From positions 539,573-603,572 of the forward strand of contig CBDATE010000028.1 in assembly GCA_965199815.1 (NCBI GenBank): a DNA stretch of 64,000 nt. Reading direction: 5' to 3'. Positions within the stretch are counted from its first letter, which is position 1. Each line of letters opens with the position of its first letter. The translations under genes were made by a program, and so were the position numbers. Positions 49,945-58,176 of this stretch are shown here, piece after piece. The DNA comes from Azotimanducus sp965199815. Its GTDB lineage: Bacteria > Pseudomonadota > Gammaproteobacteria > Pseudomonadales > Azotimanducaceae. The notes below the pieces were generated by a model that saw only the letters and a program-made list of their open reading frames with translations, ran no database searches and was not told the origin of the DNA.

Positions 49945-52404
49945 GTGACGGTGGTGGACGCGGTACCGGTCATGACACCGACGCAGGTGAGCAACCTGCA
50001 GGTGAGTGCGGGTGACGGGTCGCTCGATGTGAGCTGGACTGCGGCGAGCGTGGCTCCGAACGGCTACAGCGTCCGCTGGCGGGAGCGAGGGCCGGGCAAT
50101 ACGCTCACACCGGTGAACGAGGTGACGGGTACATCCTTCACGATTCCCGATCTGAGCAACGGTCAGGAGTATGTGGTGCGTGTCGAGACGCGCAGCGCGG
50201 CGGATGACGGTGTACAGGTCGGCACAGTGGTGACGGCCACGGGAACGCCTGTGGCAGATGATGCGGTACCGGTCGTCACACCGACGCAGGTGAGCAACTT
50301 GCAGGTGAGTGCGGGTGACGGGTCGCTCGATGTGAGCTGGACGGCGGCGAGTGTGGCTCCGAACGGCTACAGCGTCCGCTGGCGGGAGAAAGGGCCGGGC
50401 AATACGCTCACGCCGGTGAACAGGGTGACGGGGACATCCATCACGATTCCCGATCTCACCAACGATCAGGAGTATGTGGTGCGTATCGAGACGCGCACCG
50501 CGGCGGATGACGGCGTACAGGGTGGCACAGTGGTGACAGCCACGGGAACGCCTGCGGAAGACGAGGTTGCGCCGCCGCCACCTCCGCCCACGCCCACACC
50601 TCCGGCTGTTGACGAGCAGGGCTTGCCGAGAGTGAGCATTGAAGATGCGTCGGCCATGGAGGGGGATGATCTGGAGTTCCGTGTGACGCTCTCGAAGGCA
50701 GTGCAGTATCGTGTGAAGGTGTACTGGGCGACGCGGCCGGGAACGGCGCGGGCGAATCGGGACTATAAGTCAGCGGCTGGTGCGGTGGTGTTCAGGCCGG
50801 GCGTGACGGAGCGCAGGATTCGCGTGGAGACGAGAGAGGATGATCACAACGACCCGGATGAGACGATGCAGGTACGCCTGTCGAGTCCGCGCGGGGTGTT
50901 GATAGAGGATGGCATAGCGACTGGCAGGATAAACAACTGGGATGCGCTGCCGGTGGCGTGGCTGGCTCGCTTCGGGCGAGCGATGACGGAGCAGGCGCTC
51001 GAGGGTATTGAGCAGCGGTTGACAGCCCCGCGGGAAGCGGGGACGCAGGGCACTGTGGCCGGGATGACGCTTGATTCGCTCGGACTGTTTGCTGACGGAG
51101 CGGGTGCCTGGCCGCCTGCCGGGGAGGTCTCGGGGGAAGGCTCAAGGGAGATGCTTGGTGGCGACCTGCTGACCACGAGCAACTTCACGCACACGGGTGC
51201 GATGGATGAAGCCGGTGGCAGCCTCGCCTTCTGGGGTCGGGGTGCCCGCGCGGACTTCCGCGGACTCGACGGTGTGGTGCATCTTGATGGTCTGACAGAA
51301 ACCGCCACTCTGGGAGCGGACTACGCCAGAGACCAGTGGCTGACCGGTGTCATGCTGACGAGCAGCCGAGGCACTGGCGGGTATCAGGGCGTGGCGAGCG
51401 GGGAGGTCGAAGTCTCTCTGAACGCAGCGATACCCTATGGGTCGTACCGGTTCTCGGAGCGGCTGGATGTGTGGGGCGCTGTCGGGCGTGGTACGGGTGC
51501 ACTGACGCTCACGCCGGAGGGTGAGGGCAGCATCGAGGCTGACCTCGACTGGAGCATGGTGTCGGCTGGGCTGCGCGGCGGGCTGTTCGGGGCGGTGGGA
51601 CATGGTCCAGCCATGACGCTGGTATCGGATGTGCTCTGGTCGCGCACCGGGTCGGGTCGGGTGGAAGCCGGTGAGGAGCATTCGAGCCTGGCCTCGTCCG
51701 AGGCAGATACTTCGCGGTTGCGGCTGGGTCTCGAGGGGAGTTGGGCGGTGACGCTGGGGAATGTCGGTGCGGTGACACCGAAGCTGGAAGCGGGAGTGCG
51801 TCATGACGACGGCGATGCCGAGCAAGGCTTCGGAGTGGAGGTCGGCGGCGGTCTGGCGTGGAAGCTGCCTGCACTTGGGCTGACGCTTGATGTGTCCGGT
51901 CGCACCTTGGTGACGCATGAGGACGCTGGGCAGCAGTCGCACGGGTTCTCGGCGGCGCTGAACTTTGATCCGAGTGCGGCGAGTACGCGCGGCTTCACGC
52001 TGAACCTGCGTCAGGACATCGGCGGGCCGTCGAGTGGCGGGGTACAGGCGCTGTTCGCCTCGGAGCTTCCCGGCGTTGGCGACACAGGCATAGGCGGCTC
52101 AGCAGGTACGAGTGCCGGCACTCGCTGGACGCTGGAGACGGCCTACGGGCTGGCGGCCTGTGATGACAGGTTCACGCTGAGTCCGAGCTTCGGCCTGGCT
52201 GCTTCCGATACCTCGGTTGATTTTCATCTCGGCTGGCAACTGATGCCGGAGCTCAGTGAAGACGCGCTGAATCTCTCGCTGACGTTCAAGGTCACGCGCC
52301 GCGAGCTGCTCGATGTGGGGACTGTCAACAGTATTGACAGCATCGGCACACTGGAACAGGGCCCCGAACACGGAGTACACATGGAGGTAAGCGCTCGTTG
52401 GTAG
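49945..52404 (+). CDS. C-terminal part of the giant surface protein with autotransporter beta-barrel (out of frame with upstream part)
   Basis: 819 codons from a GTG; the frame is really the continuation of the upstream passenger, since deleting T49870 joins TYTWRASDSDSNTAN... to this ORF. It has two fibronectin III-like modules (49965-50555), a Pro-rich linker, a Calx-beta module (RVSIEDASAMEGDDLEFRVTLSKA) and a helix (ARFGRAMTEQALEGIEQRL). From about 51200 to the end lies an autotransporter barrel (LAFWGRGARADFRGLDG, LGADYARDQWLTGVMLTSS, SRLRLGLEGSW, ending in EVSARW with terminal aromatic Trp). The barrel would insert in the outer membrane and export the passenger. No Shine-Dalgarno supports independent translation and no signal peptide exists, so alone it should not be functional. 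Confidence 0.8.
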   Translation: MTVVDAVPVMTPTQVSNLQVSAGDGSLDVSWTAASVAPNGYSVRWRERGPGNTLTPVNEVTGTSFTIPDLSNGQEYVVRVETRSAADDGVQVGTVVTATGTPVADDAVPVVTPTQVSNLQVSAGDGSLDVSWTAASVAPNGYSVRWREKGPGNTLTPVNRVTGTSITIPDLTNDQEYVVRIETRTAADDGVQGGTVVTATGTPAEDEVAPPPPPPTPTPPAVDEQGLPRVSIEDASAMEGDDLEFRVTLSKAVQYRVKVYWATRPGTARANRDYKSAAGAVVFRPGVTERRIRVETREDDHNDPDETMQVRLSSPRGVLIEDGIATGRINNWDALPVAWLARFGRAMTEQALEGIEQRLTAPREAGTQGTVAGMTLDSLGLFADGAGAWPPAGEVSGEGSREMLGGDLLTTSNFTHTGAMDEAGGSLAFWGRGARADFRGLDGVVHLDGLTETATLGADYARDQWLTGVMLTSSRGTGGYQGVASGEVEVSLNAAIPYGSYRFSERLDVWGAVGRGTGALTLTPEGEGSIEADLDWSMVSAGLRGGLFGAVGHGPAMTLVSDVLWSRTGSGRVEAGEEHSSLASSEADTSRLRLGLEGSWAVTLGNVGAVTPKLEAGVRHDDGDAEQGFGVEVGGGLAWKLPALGLTLDVSGRTLVTHEDAGQQSHGFSAALNFDPSAASTRGFTLNLRQDIGGPSSGGVQALFASELPGVGDTGIGGSAGTSAGTRWTLETAYGLAACDDRFTLSPSFGLAASDTSVDFHLGWQLMPELSEDALNLSLTFKVTRRELLDVGTVNSIDSIGTLEQGPEHGVHMEVSARW

Positions 52405-52456
52405 GCACAGCAGGTACGCCTTTCACCGCGGGTATCTTTCCTCCATTTCCAAGCTC

Positions 52457-52486
52457 GCCCCTCGGTCTCATATCCGGTGAACGAGC
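52457..52486 (+). repeat. 30-bp direct repeat, left copy, flanking the coiled-coil gene
   Basis: A 30-bp sequence starting GCCCCTCGGTCTCATATCCG and ending GAACGAGC is identical to 53662-53691. The two copies bracket the coiled-coil protein gene at a distance of 1,205 bp. The right copy lies directly upstream of the rplM promoter, which suggests a segment inserted or duplicated next to it. Confidence 0.9.
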
Positions 52487-52521
52487 CCATAGGCACTGCG
52501 AGAACTGATAGAATACCGCCC

Positions 52522-53556
52522 ATGAGTACAGCACTCGCATATGAACAGCGGCCCATGAGTACAACACTCGCACATGACACGCACGGCTTGGTGAAGTTAC
52601 TGAGCGGAGGTGGCGATTTTACCGAAAGGCAGGCTGAGCTTCTCGTCGAGGGGCAAGTTCTTGCGTTCAGGAACAACACTGTCAATCTGGCCGCCAAGGA
52701 GAATCTGGCCTCCAAGGAGGATGTTGTATCTATTCGGCGAGATATAGCAGCGATTCAAGCGAATATCGAGGCCCTGCGGCAGGAGACCAAAAAAGATATT
52801 GAGGCCCTGCGGCAGGAGACTAGAGAGAGCATTGCGCGGCTTCAAGCGGACATTGATGCCCTGCGGCAGGAGACCAAAAAGGACATTGAGGCTCTGCGGC
52901 AGGAGACTAGAGAGAGCATTGCGCGGCTTCAAGCGGACATTGATGCCCTGCGGCAGGAGACCAGAGAGAGCATTGCGCGGCTTCAAGCGGAGATTGAGGC
53001 CCTGCGCCTGGAGACCAGCAAGGACATTGATGCCCTGCGCCTGGAGACCAGAGAGAACATTGTGCGGCTTGAAGGGAGCATTGAAAACATGCGCCTGGAG
53101 ACCAGCAAGGACATTGAAAGGCTGCGCGTTGAGACCAAAAAGGACATCGAAACCCTGCGCGTTGAGACCAAAAAGGACATCGAAAACCTGCATGTTGAGA
53201 CCAAGAAGGATATCCAAAACCTGCAACAGGAGACCAAAAAGGACATCGAGGCCATGCGCATCGGGACCAAAAAGGACATCGAGGCCATGCGCATCGGGAC
53301 CAAAAAGGACATCGAGGCCATGCGCCTCGGGACCAAAATGGACATCGAGGCCATGCGCCTGGAGACCAGCAAGGATATCGAGGCCATGCGCCTGGAGACC
53401 AGCGAGAGCGCCAAGCGGCTTGAAGTGAGCATCGAGAAGCTACGCTTTGAGAGCAATTCGAAAGTTGATGAGGCGAGAGTCAACCTGCTGAAGGGGATGA
53501 TCACATCCATGTTTGCATTCGCTGGAGTGATCATCGCTGTATTGAAGTTCCTGTGA
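52522..53556 (+). CDS. Hendecad-repeat coiled-coil protein with C-terminal membrane anchor (DUF1640-like)
   Basis: 344 residues from the ATG at 52522 (ATG 52555 lies in a duplicated 33-bp stretch and is an alternative). After DFTERQAELLVEGQVLAFRNN comes a very long charged coiled coil of about eighteen 11-residue units of type EALRQETKKDI, interrupted by five 7-residue units of type ARLQADI, encoded by 33-bp and 21-bp DNA repeats. The C-terminus (LLKGMITSMFAFAGVIIAVLKFL) is one membrane helix. The plan of head, long coil and anchor resembles bacterial DUF1640/CCDC90-like proteins. The function is unknown. The gene is bracketed by 30-bp direct repeats and lies between the autotransporter and rplM. 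Open frames on the other strand come from the repeats. Confidence 0.85.
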   Translation: MSTALAYEQRPMSTTLAHDTHGLVKLLSGGGDFTERQAELLVEGQVLAFRNNTVNLAAKENLASKEDVVSIRRDIAAIQANIEALRQETKKDIEALRQETRESIARLQADIDALRQETKKDIEALRQETRESIARLQADIDALRQETRESIARLQAEIEALRLETSKDIDALRLETRENIVRLEGSIENMRLETSKDIERLRVETKKDIETLRVETKKDIENLHVETKKDIQNLQQETKKDIEAMRIGTKKDIEAMRIGTKKDIEAMRLGTKMDIEAMRLETSKDIEAMRLETSESAKRLEVSIEKLRFESNSKVDEARVNLLKGMITSMFAFAGVIIAVLKFL

Positions 53557-53661
53557 CATCCTGATTCCTGATTCGCGCTCAAAGGTGCCGGTTGGGCCGT
53601 CGTTGCCTCTGCTCCGGTGCGTACCCTGTCCACTCGTCCCGCGCCACCGCTCACAACGCTT

Positions 53662-53691
53662 GCCCCTCGGTCTCATATCCGGTGAACGAGC
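53662..53691 (+). repeat. 30-bp direct repeat, right copy
   Basis: Identical to 52457-52486. It lies nine bases before the likely -35 of rplM, so it is probably part of the original rplM upstream region. Confidence 0.9.
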
Positions 53692-53699
53692 AATTTCGT

Positions 53700-53729
53700 T
53701 TGACTTGAGCGCGCTTGAACATGGACAAT
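53700..53729 (+). promoter_or_regulatory. Candidate promoter of rplM-rpsI
   Basis: TTGACT at 53700-53705 and GACAAT at 53724-53729, with an 18-base spacer, fit a sigma-70 promoter that would start transcription about 24 bases before the L13 start codon. Confidence 0.5.
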
Positions 53730-53759
53730 AGACGATTGACTCCGAACTACTTAATCCCT

Positions 53760-54188
53760 ATGACCACGGTCAGCACACGACCCGCAGATGTCACGCGAAA
53801 CTGGCGCGTCATTGACGCAAGCGACAAGGTACTTGGGCGGCTCGCATCGTCCGTCGCCAGCGTCTTGCGTGGCAAGGACAAGCCCGAATACACGCCACAT
53901 GTCGATGTCGGGGACTTCGTGATTGTGGTGAACGCAGAGAAGATTCGCGTCACCGGCAACAAACGTCAGGGCAAGATGTATCACCGCCACTCGGGCTACC
54001 CCGGTGGGCTACGCAGCATGAGCTTCGATCAGCTTCAGGCGCGTGCGCCGGAGCGCATTCTGGAACTCGCCGTCAAGGGGATGCTGCCGAGAAACCCGCT
54101 TGGTCGCCAGATGTTTCGCAAACTCAAGGTCTATTCCGGGCCCGAACATCCGCATCACGCCCAGCAACCACAACCCATGGAGATATGA
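53760..54188 (+). CDS. rplM: 50S ribosomal protein L13
   Basis: 142 residues from the ATG at 53760, which gives the standard L13 N-terminus (RNWRVIDASDKVLGRLAS). An upstream in-frame extension from 53715 has no similarity and overlaps the promoter. Conserved parts: KPEYTPHVDVGDFVIVVNAEKIRVTGNKR, HSGYPGGLRS, VKGMLPRNPLGRQMFRKLKVY and the terminal HPHHAQQPQPMEI. It binds 23S rRNA early in 50S assembly. It is followed by rpsI, the usual pairing. Confidence 0.96.
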   Translation: MTTVSTRPADVTRNWRVIDASDKVLGRLASSVASVLRGKDKPEYTPHVDVGDFVIVVNAEKIRVTGNKRQGKMYHRHSGYPGGLRSMSFDQLQARAPERILELAVKGMLPRNPLGRQMFRKLKVYSGPEHPHHAQQPQPMEI

Positions 54189-54190
54189 GA

Positions 54191-54589
54191 ATGGCCGCAG
54201 GCGCTGAATATCATTACGGCACTGGTCGTCGCAAGACATCCACTGCTCGGGTCTATCTGAAACCCGGAAACGGGCGCATTCTGGTCAACCGTCGCCCGCT
54301 TGATGAGTACTTTGGTCGCGAGACTGCGCGCATGATCGTGCGTCAGCCAATCGAGGTCGCTGAACTTGACGATCAGCTTGATGTCAGGGTGACAGTGAGA
54401 GGTGGAGGTGGTTCGGGGCAGGCCGGTGCCATTCGTCATGGCATCGCGCGGGCGCTGGTTGATTACGACGCGGCACTCAAGGCACCACTGCGCGCTGCGG
54501 GGTACATCACCAGAGATGCACGTGAAGTGGAGCGCAAGAAGGTCGGGCTGCACAAGGCGCGCAAGCGTCCTCAATACTCCAAGAGGTAG
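54191..54589 (+). CDS. rpsI: 30S ribosomal protein S9
   Basis: 132 residues. The ATG at 54191 has GGAG eight bases upstream; an ATG at 54185 overlapping the rplM stop has too short a spacing. S9 features: YGTGRRKTSTARVYLKPGNGRILVNRRPLDEYF, TVRGGGGSGQAGAIRHGIARAL and the basic C-terminal tail HKARKRPQYSKR, which reaches the ribosomal P site. It is translationally close to rplM and in the same operon. Confidence 0.96.
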   Translation: MAAGAEYHYGTGRRKTSTARVYLKPGNGRILVNRRPLDEYFGRETARMIVRQPIEVAELDDQLDVRVTVRGGGGSGQAGAIRHGIARALVDYDAALKAPLRAAGYITRDAREVERKKVGLHKARKRPQYSKR

Positions 54590-54703
54590 TCCCTCCAAGA
54601 GAGCGTCCCTGGCAACTGCGTTTCTCATCCTGTTTCTCGCATTTCGGGCAACCGCCCGCCCGGAAACCGCACTCCACCTGACACAACACCTCAGTTACTT
54701 TCG

Positions 54704-55315
54704 ATGGAATCAATATCAGCTATAGCCCAACCTCAGCGCAGGCAGTTCCTGATTGGTGCGACTGCCGCAGTCGGTGCCATAGGTGTGGTCGGCGCGGCCA
54801 TTCCTTTCATGCGCTCATGGTCACCGAGTGCCAAGGCGCGCGCGCTCGGCGCGCCGGTCGCCGTTGATATCAGCGGTTTGACCGAAGGCAGCATGGTGAG
54901 CCCCGTGCCGGCTTGGCGTGGCAAACCCGTGTTTGTCATCTACCGAACCGGGGCGCAGGTCGAGCAGCTCGAAGCGCCCGATCCGGCGCTCTCGGACCCG
55001 GCATCCGAGCGTCCGCAGCAGCCCGATTACGCACAGAACGACTGGCGCGCCCGACGCCCCGAGATCGGGGTCTATCTCGGTGTCTGCACACATCTCGGCT
55101 GTTCGCCCAAGTACTCTGGCGCGCCCGGCGACGAGAATCTGGGGCCGCTCTGGGAAGGTGGCTTCTTCTGTCCCTGCCACGGCTCGCGCTTCGACCTGGC
55201 TGGCCGCGTAGTGCGCGGCGTACCGGCGCCGTCGAATCTGGAAGTCCCGCCCTACTATTTCGCCTCGGACACACTCATCATTGTCGGCGAGAGCGCTGAC
55301 GGGAGCCCGGCCTGA
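54704..55315 (+). CDS. petA: Ubiquinol-cytochrome c reductase, Rieske iron-sulfur subunit
   Basis: 203 residues. The N-terminus QRRQFLIGATAAVGAIGVVGAA is a Tat-type signal anchor. The Rieske [2Fe-2S] ligands are in CTHLGC and CPCHGSRFD, the two boxes that coordinate the cluster with two Cys and two His and form a disulfide. It accepts electrons from ubiquinol in the cytochrome bc1 complex. It is the first gene of petABC; its stop overlaps the petB start (TGATG). Confidence 0.96.
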   Translation: MESISAIAQPQRRQFLIGATAAVGAIGVVGAAIPFMRSWSPSAKARALGAPVAVDISGLTEGSMVSPVPAWRGKPVFVIYRTGAQVEQLEAPDPALSDPASERPQQPDYAQNDWRARRPEIGVYLGVCTHLGCSPKYSGAPGDENLGPLWEGGFFCPCHGSRFDLAGRVVRGVPAPSNLEVPPYYFASDTLIIVGESADGSPA

Positions 55316-56583
55316 TGCGCGCCGACATCCCCGACACACAGCCTTCAGGGTTCGCTCGTGCCATGCACTGGGTGGACGAACGCTTCCCGCTGACCGAGAC
55401 CTGGAACTATCATCTGGCGCGCTACTACGCGCCGAAGAATTTCAACTTCTGGTACTTCATGGGCGCACTGTCGTTGCTTGTGCTGGTGATTCAGTTGGGC
55501 TCCGGCATCTGGCTGACCATGAGTTACACCCCGAGCGGCGATGGTGCCTTCGCCTCGGTTGAATACATCATGCGCGATGTGGATATGGGCTACATCATCC
55601 GTTACATGCACACCACCGGCGCGTCCGCCTTCTTCCTGGTGGTGTATCTGCACATGTTCCGCGCCTTTCTCTATGGCTCCTATCGCAAGCCGCGCGAGCT
55701 CCTGTGGCTGATCGGCATGGCCATCTTTCTGGTGTTGATGGCGGAAGGGTTTTTCGGTTACCTGCTTCCCTGGGGGAACATGTCCTACTGGGCTGCACAG
55801 GTTATCGTCTCGCTGTTTGGGGCCATCCCGGTAGTGGGCGAGAGCATCGCCACCTGGATTCGCGGCGATTTCGTGATGTCGGAAGTCACCCTGAATCGCT
55901 TCTTTGCCCTGCATGTGGTACTCATTCCGATAGTGCTCGTCGCTCTGGTGTTCATGCATCTGGTGGCGCTGCATCACGTGGGGTCGAACAACCCGGACGG
56001 CATAGAAATCAAGAAAGACAAGGATGCCGACGGCGTTCCCCGGGATGGCATTCCCTTTCATCCTTACTATGTGGTGCACGATATCAATGCCAGCGTGGTG
56101 TTCCTCATTCTCTTTTGCATAGTGCTCTTCTACATGCCGGAGATGGGCGGATACTTCATCGAGAAGCCGAACTTTGAAGAAGCCAATCCGCTCAAGACAC
56201 CCGAACACATTGCGCCCGTCTGGTACTACACCCCGTATTACGCCATGTTGCGCGCCGCAACCTTCCCGCTCTTTGGTCTCGATGCCAAGTTCTGGGGTCT
56301 CGTCGTCATGGCCATCGCCATATTGATTCCGGCTGCCTTGCCGTGGCTCGACCGCAGTCCGGTGAAGTCCATGCGCTACAAGGGGCGCTGGTCGAAGTCC
56401 ATGCTGGGCGTGTTCGTGGTGAGTTTCCTTGTGCTCGGTTACCTCGGCACCGTCGCGCCTTCGCCCATGGCAACCTTCCTGGCGCAAATCGGCACGATGG
56501 CCTACCTGTCGTATTTTCTGTTGATGCCCTGGTACACGCAGGCTGAAAAAACCGCTGCCGTGCCCGCTCGAGTCACCTGCTGA
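55315..56583 (+). CDS. petB: Ubiquinol-cytochrome c reductase, cytochrome b subunit
   Basis: 422 residues, eight membrane helices. Heme-ligand His pairs lie in YIIRYMHTTGASAFFLVVYLHMFR and in RFFALHVVLIPIVLVALVFMHLVALHHVGSNNPDG. The quinol-site signature reads PEWYY-like as APVWYYTPYYAMLR. Forms the membrane core of complex III with two b hemes. Starts on the last base of the petA stop and overlaps petC in the same way. Confidence 0.96.
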   Translation: MRADIPDTQPSGFARAMHWVDERFPLTETWNYHLARYYAPKNFNFWYFMGALSLLVLVIQLGSGIWLTMSYTPSGDGAFASVEYIMRDVDMGYIIRYMHTTGASAFFLVVYLHMFRAFLYGSYRKPRELLWLIGMAIFLVLMAEGFFGYLLPWGNMSYWAAQVIVSLFGAIPVVGESIATWIRGDFVMSEVTLNRFFALHVVLIPIVLVALVFMHLVALHHVGSNNPDGIEIKKDKDADGVPRDGIPFHPYYVVHDINASVVFLILFCIVLFYMPEMGGYFIEKPNFEEANPLKTPEHIAPVWYYTPYYAMLRAATFPLFGLDAKFWGLVVMAIAILIPAALPWLDRSPVKSMRYKGRWSKSMLGVFVVSFLVLGYLGTVAPSPMATFLAQIGTMAYLSYFLLMPWYTQAEKTAAVPARVTC

Positions 56584-57458
56584 TGCATGCAAGGCTGATA
56601 ATGCCCTTTGACAGCCGAGACAGCCGACGCGCTCTTCGTTGCGTGAGGTTCGCGGTGTTCGCACTGGCGAGCCTCCTGTGGGCTTTCACCCCGGCGGCTG
56701 CACTGGCCGACACGGCTGCCTGTCCGGTAGTTGAAGACATTCACTGGCAGGACGAACCCATGCACCCGGACCTGTCCGATCTGCCGTCATTGCAGCGTGG
56801 CTTTCGTCATTACGTCAACTATTGCCTCGGTTGTCACGGACTCAAATATCAGCGTTACGAACGCACCGCGGACGACCTCGGCATACCGCATGATCTGGTC
56901 AAGGAACACCTGATCTTCTCTGATCAGATGATCGGTGACCTCATGACCACGGCCATGCCGGATACATCTGCGGCCTGGTTCGGTGTCCCGCCCCCGGATC
57001 TCACGCTGGTCGCCAAGTTGCGCGATACGACCTGGCTCTACAACTACCTGAACTCTTTCTATTCCGACCCGTGCAGACCCCTCGGCGTGAATAACAAGGT
57101 ATTCCCGAATGTCGGTATGCCGCATGTGCTCGCGTCCTTGCAGGGCAACCAGAGGCCAGTCTGCAAGCAAGTGCCCGTGCTGGCGGCCAATGGTGGTGAA
57201 GCGCGCGACCCGCTGGTGCCGGGCAGGGTGCTCACTGAAGAGCAGTGCGGTCTGCTGGAAGTGGAAGAGGGTACCGCGAGCCTGTCTGCCGAGGAGTATC
57301 GGCAGTTCACTTGGGACATCGTCAATTTCCTTTATTATGTAGCCGAGCCTGCGCGTATGGATCGCTACCGCATCGGTGTTTATGTGATCCTCTTTCTCAT
57401 CTTTCTGGGGGTATTCACCTGGCTTCTGAATCGCGAATACTGGAAGGATGTGCGATGA
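56583..57458 (+). CDS. petC: Ubiquinol-cytochrome c reductase, cytochrome c1 subunit
   Basis: 291 residues with a signal peptide (FAVFALASLLWAFTPAAALA) and a c-type heme motif CLGCH in VNYCLGCHGLKYQRY. The sixth ligand Met is likely in TTAMPDTSAAWFGVPPPDLTL. A C-terminal membrane helix (GVYVILFLIFLGVFTWLL) anchors it. It passes electrons from the Rieske protein to a soluble or membrane cytochrome c. The stop overlaps the start of a 13-codon ORF (57455-57496) with a strong GGAAGGA, which precedes sspA. Confidence 0.95.
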   Translation: MHARLIMPFDSRDSRRALRCVRFAVFALASLLWAFTPAAALADTAACPVVEDIHWQDEPMHPDLSDLPSLQRGFRHYVNYCLGCHGLKYQRYERTADDLGIPHDLVKEHLIFSDQMIGDLMTTAMPDTSAAWFGVPPPDLTLVAKLRDTTWLYNYLNSFYSDPCRPLGVNNKVFPNVGMPHVLASLQGNQRPVCKQVPVLAANGGEARDPLVPGRVLTEEQCGLLEVEEGTASLSAEEYRQFTWDIVNFLYYVAEPARMDRYRIGVYVILFLIFLGVFTWLLNREYWKDVR

Positions 57459-57496
57459 AAAAACCCAATGTGGAGATGCCTCGTGGATGCCAGTAG
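57455..57496 (+). other. Short ORF with strong Shine-Dalgarno overlapping the sspA start
   Basis: ATG at 57455 has GGAAGGA six bases upstream and encodes MKKPNVEMPRGCQ before TAG at 57494-57496. The sspA ATG at 57468 lies inside it in another frame. It may be a coupling leader for sspA or a chance ORF. Confidence 0.3.
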
Positions 57497-58142
57497 TCGT
57501 GATACCGGTGGTCAGCTTTTCAGTTCCCGCTCGTCAATCACCTTTTTTTCTGACCCGCAGGACCACACCTCTCACCGTGTGCGCATGGTGCTCGCGGAGA
57601 AGGGAGTTTCGGTAGAAATTGTCAATGTCGAAGCCGGTCAGGTGCGCGAGGATCTGGCAGAGCTGAATCCCTACGGGAGCGCCCCGACGCTCGTGGACCG
57701 TGAACTTTCACTCTACGAATCGCGCATCATCATGGAATACCTTGACGAGCGCTTTCCGCATCCGCCACTGATGCCCGCCTATCCTGTGTTGCGCGCCAGG
57801 ATACGGCTGCTCATGCATCGCATTGATCGCGATTGGTCACCCGCAATCAAGCTGCTTTCGCTCGGCAAGGGCAGAAGCACCGTGCTCGAACGTGCGGCCA
57901 AGAACTTGCGTGAGAGCGTGATTGCTGTGGTGCCCGTGTTTGTCGAGCACAAATTCTTCCTGAGCGATGAATTCACCCTGGCCGACTGTTGCGTGGCCCC
58001 GATCCTCTGGCGACTCGATGCGCTCGACATCAAGTTGCCCCCGAAAGTCAAGCGCTTGTTCAACCCTTATACGAATCGCATCTTCAAGCGCGACTCCTTT
58101 CGCGTCAGCCTGACGGAGCGCGAACTCGAGATGGGTGCCTGA
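57468..58142 (+). CDS. sspA: Stringent starvation protein A
   Basis: 224 residues, glutathione transferase fold: ITFFSDPQDHTSHRVRMVLAEKGVSVEIVNVEAG, VDRELSLYESRIIMEYLDERFPHPPLMPAYPV and DEFTLADCCVAPILWRL match SspA. It binds RNA polymerase and alters transcription in stationary phase or starvation, and affects virulence genes in several gammaproteobacteria. The start (ATG 57468 or GTG 57483) has no Shine-Dalgarno of its own and lies inside a 13-codon ORF after petC. sspB follows with overlap or near contact, the standard order petABC-sspAB. Confidence 0.94.
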   Translation: MWRCLVDASSRDTGGQLFSSRSSITFFSDPQDHTSHRVRMVLAEKGVSVEIVNVEAGQVREDLAELNPYGSAPTLVDRELSLYESRIIMEYLDERFPHPPLMPAYPVLRARIRLLMHRIDRDWSPAIKLLSLGKGRSTVLERAAKNLRESVIAVVPVFVEHKFFLSDEFTLADCCVAPILWRLDALDIKLPPKVKRLFNPYTNRIFKRDSFRVSLTERELEMGA

Positions 58143-58176
58143 CTGCTCCCTCCTGCGTTCTGCCGACATCCCGCCC

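Noticed and set aside
52597..53654. Long ORFs on the other strand and frame across the coiled-coil gene
   Set aside because: They arise because 33-bp repeats keep all frames open; the plus-frame product has a sensible coil and membrane helix.
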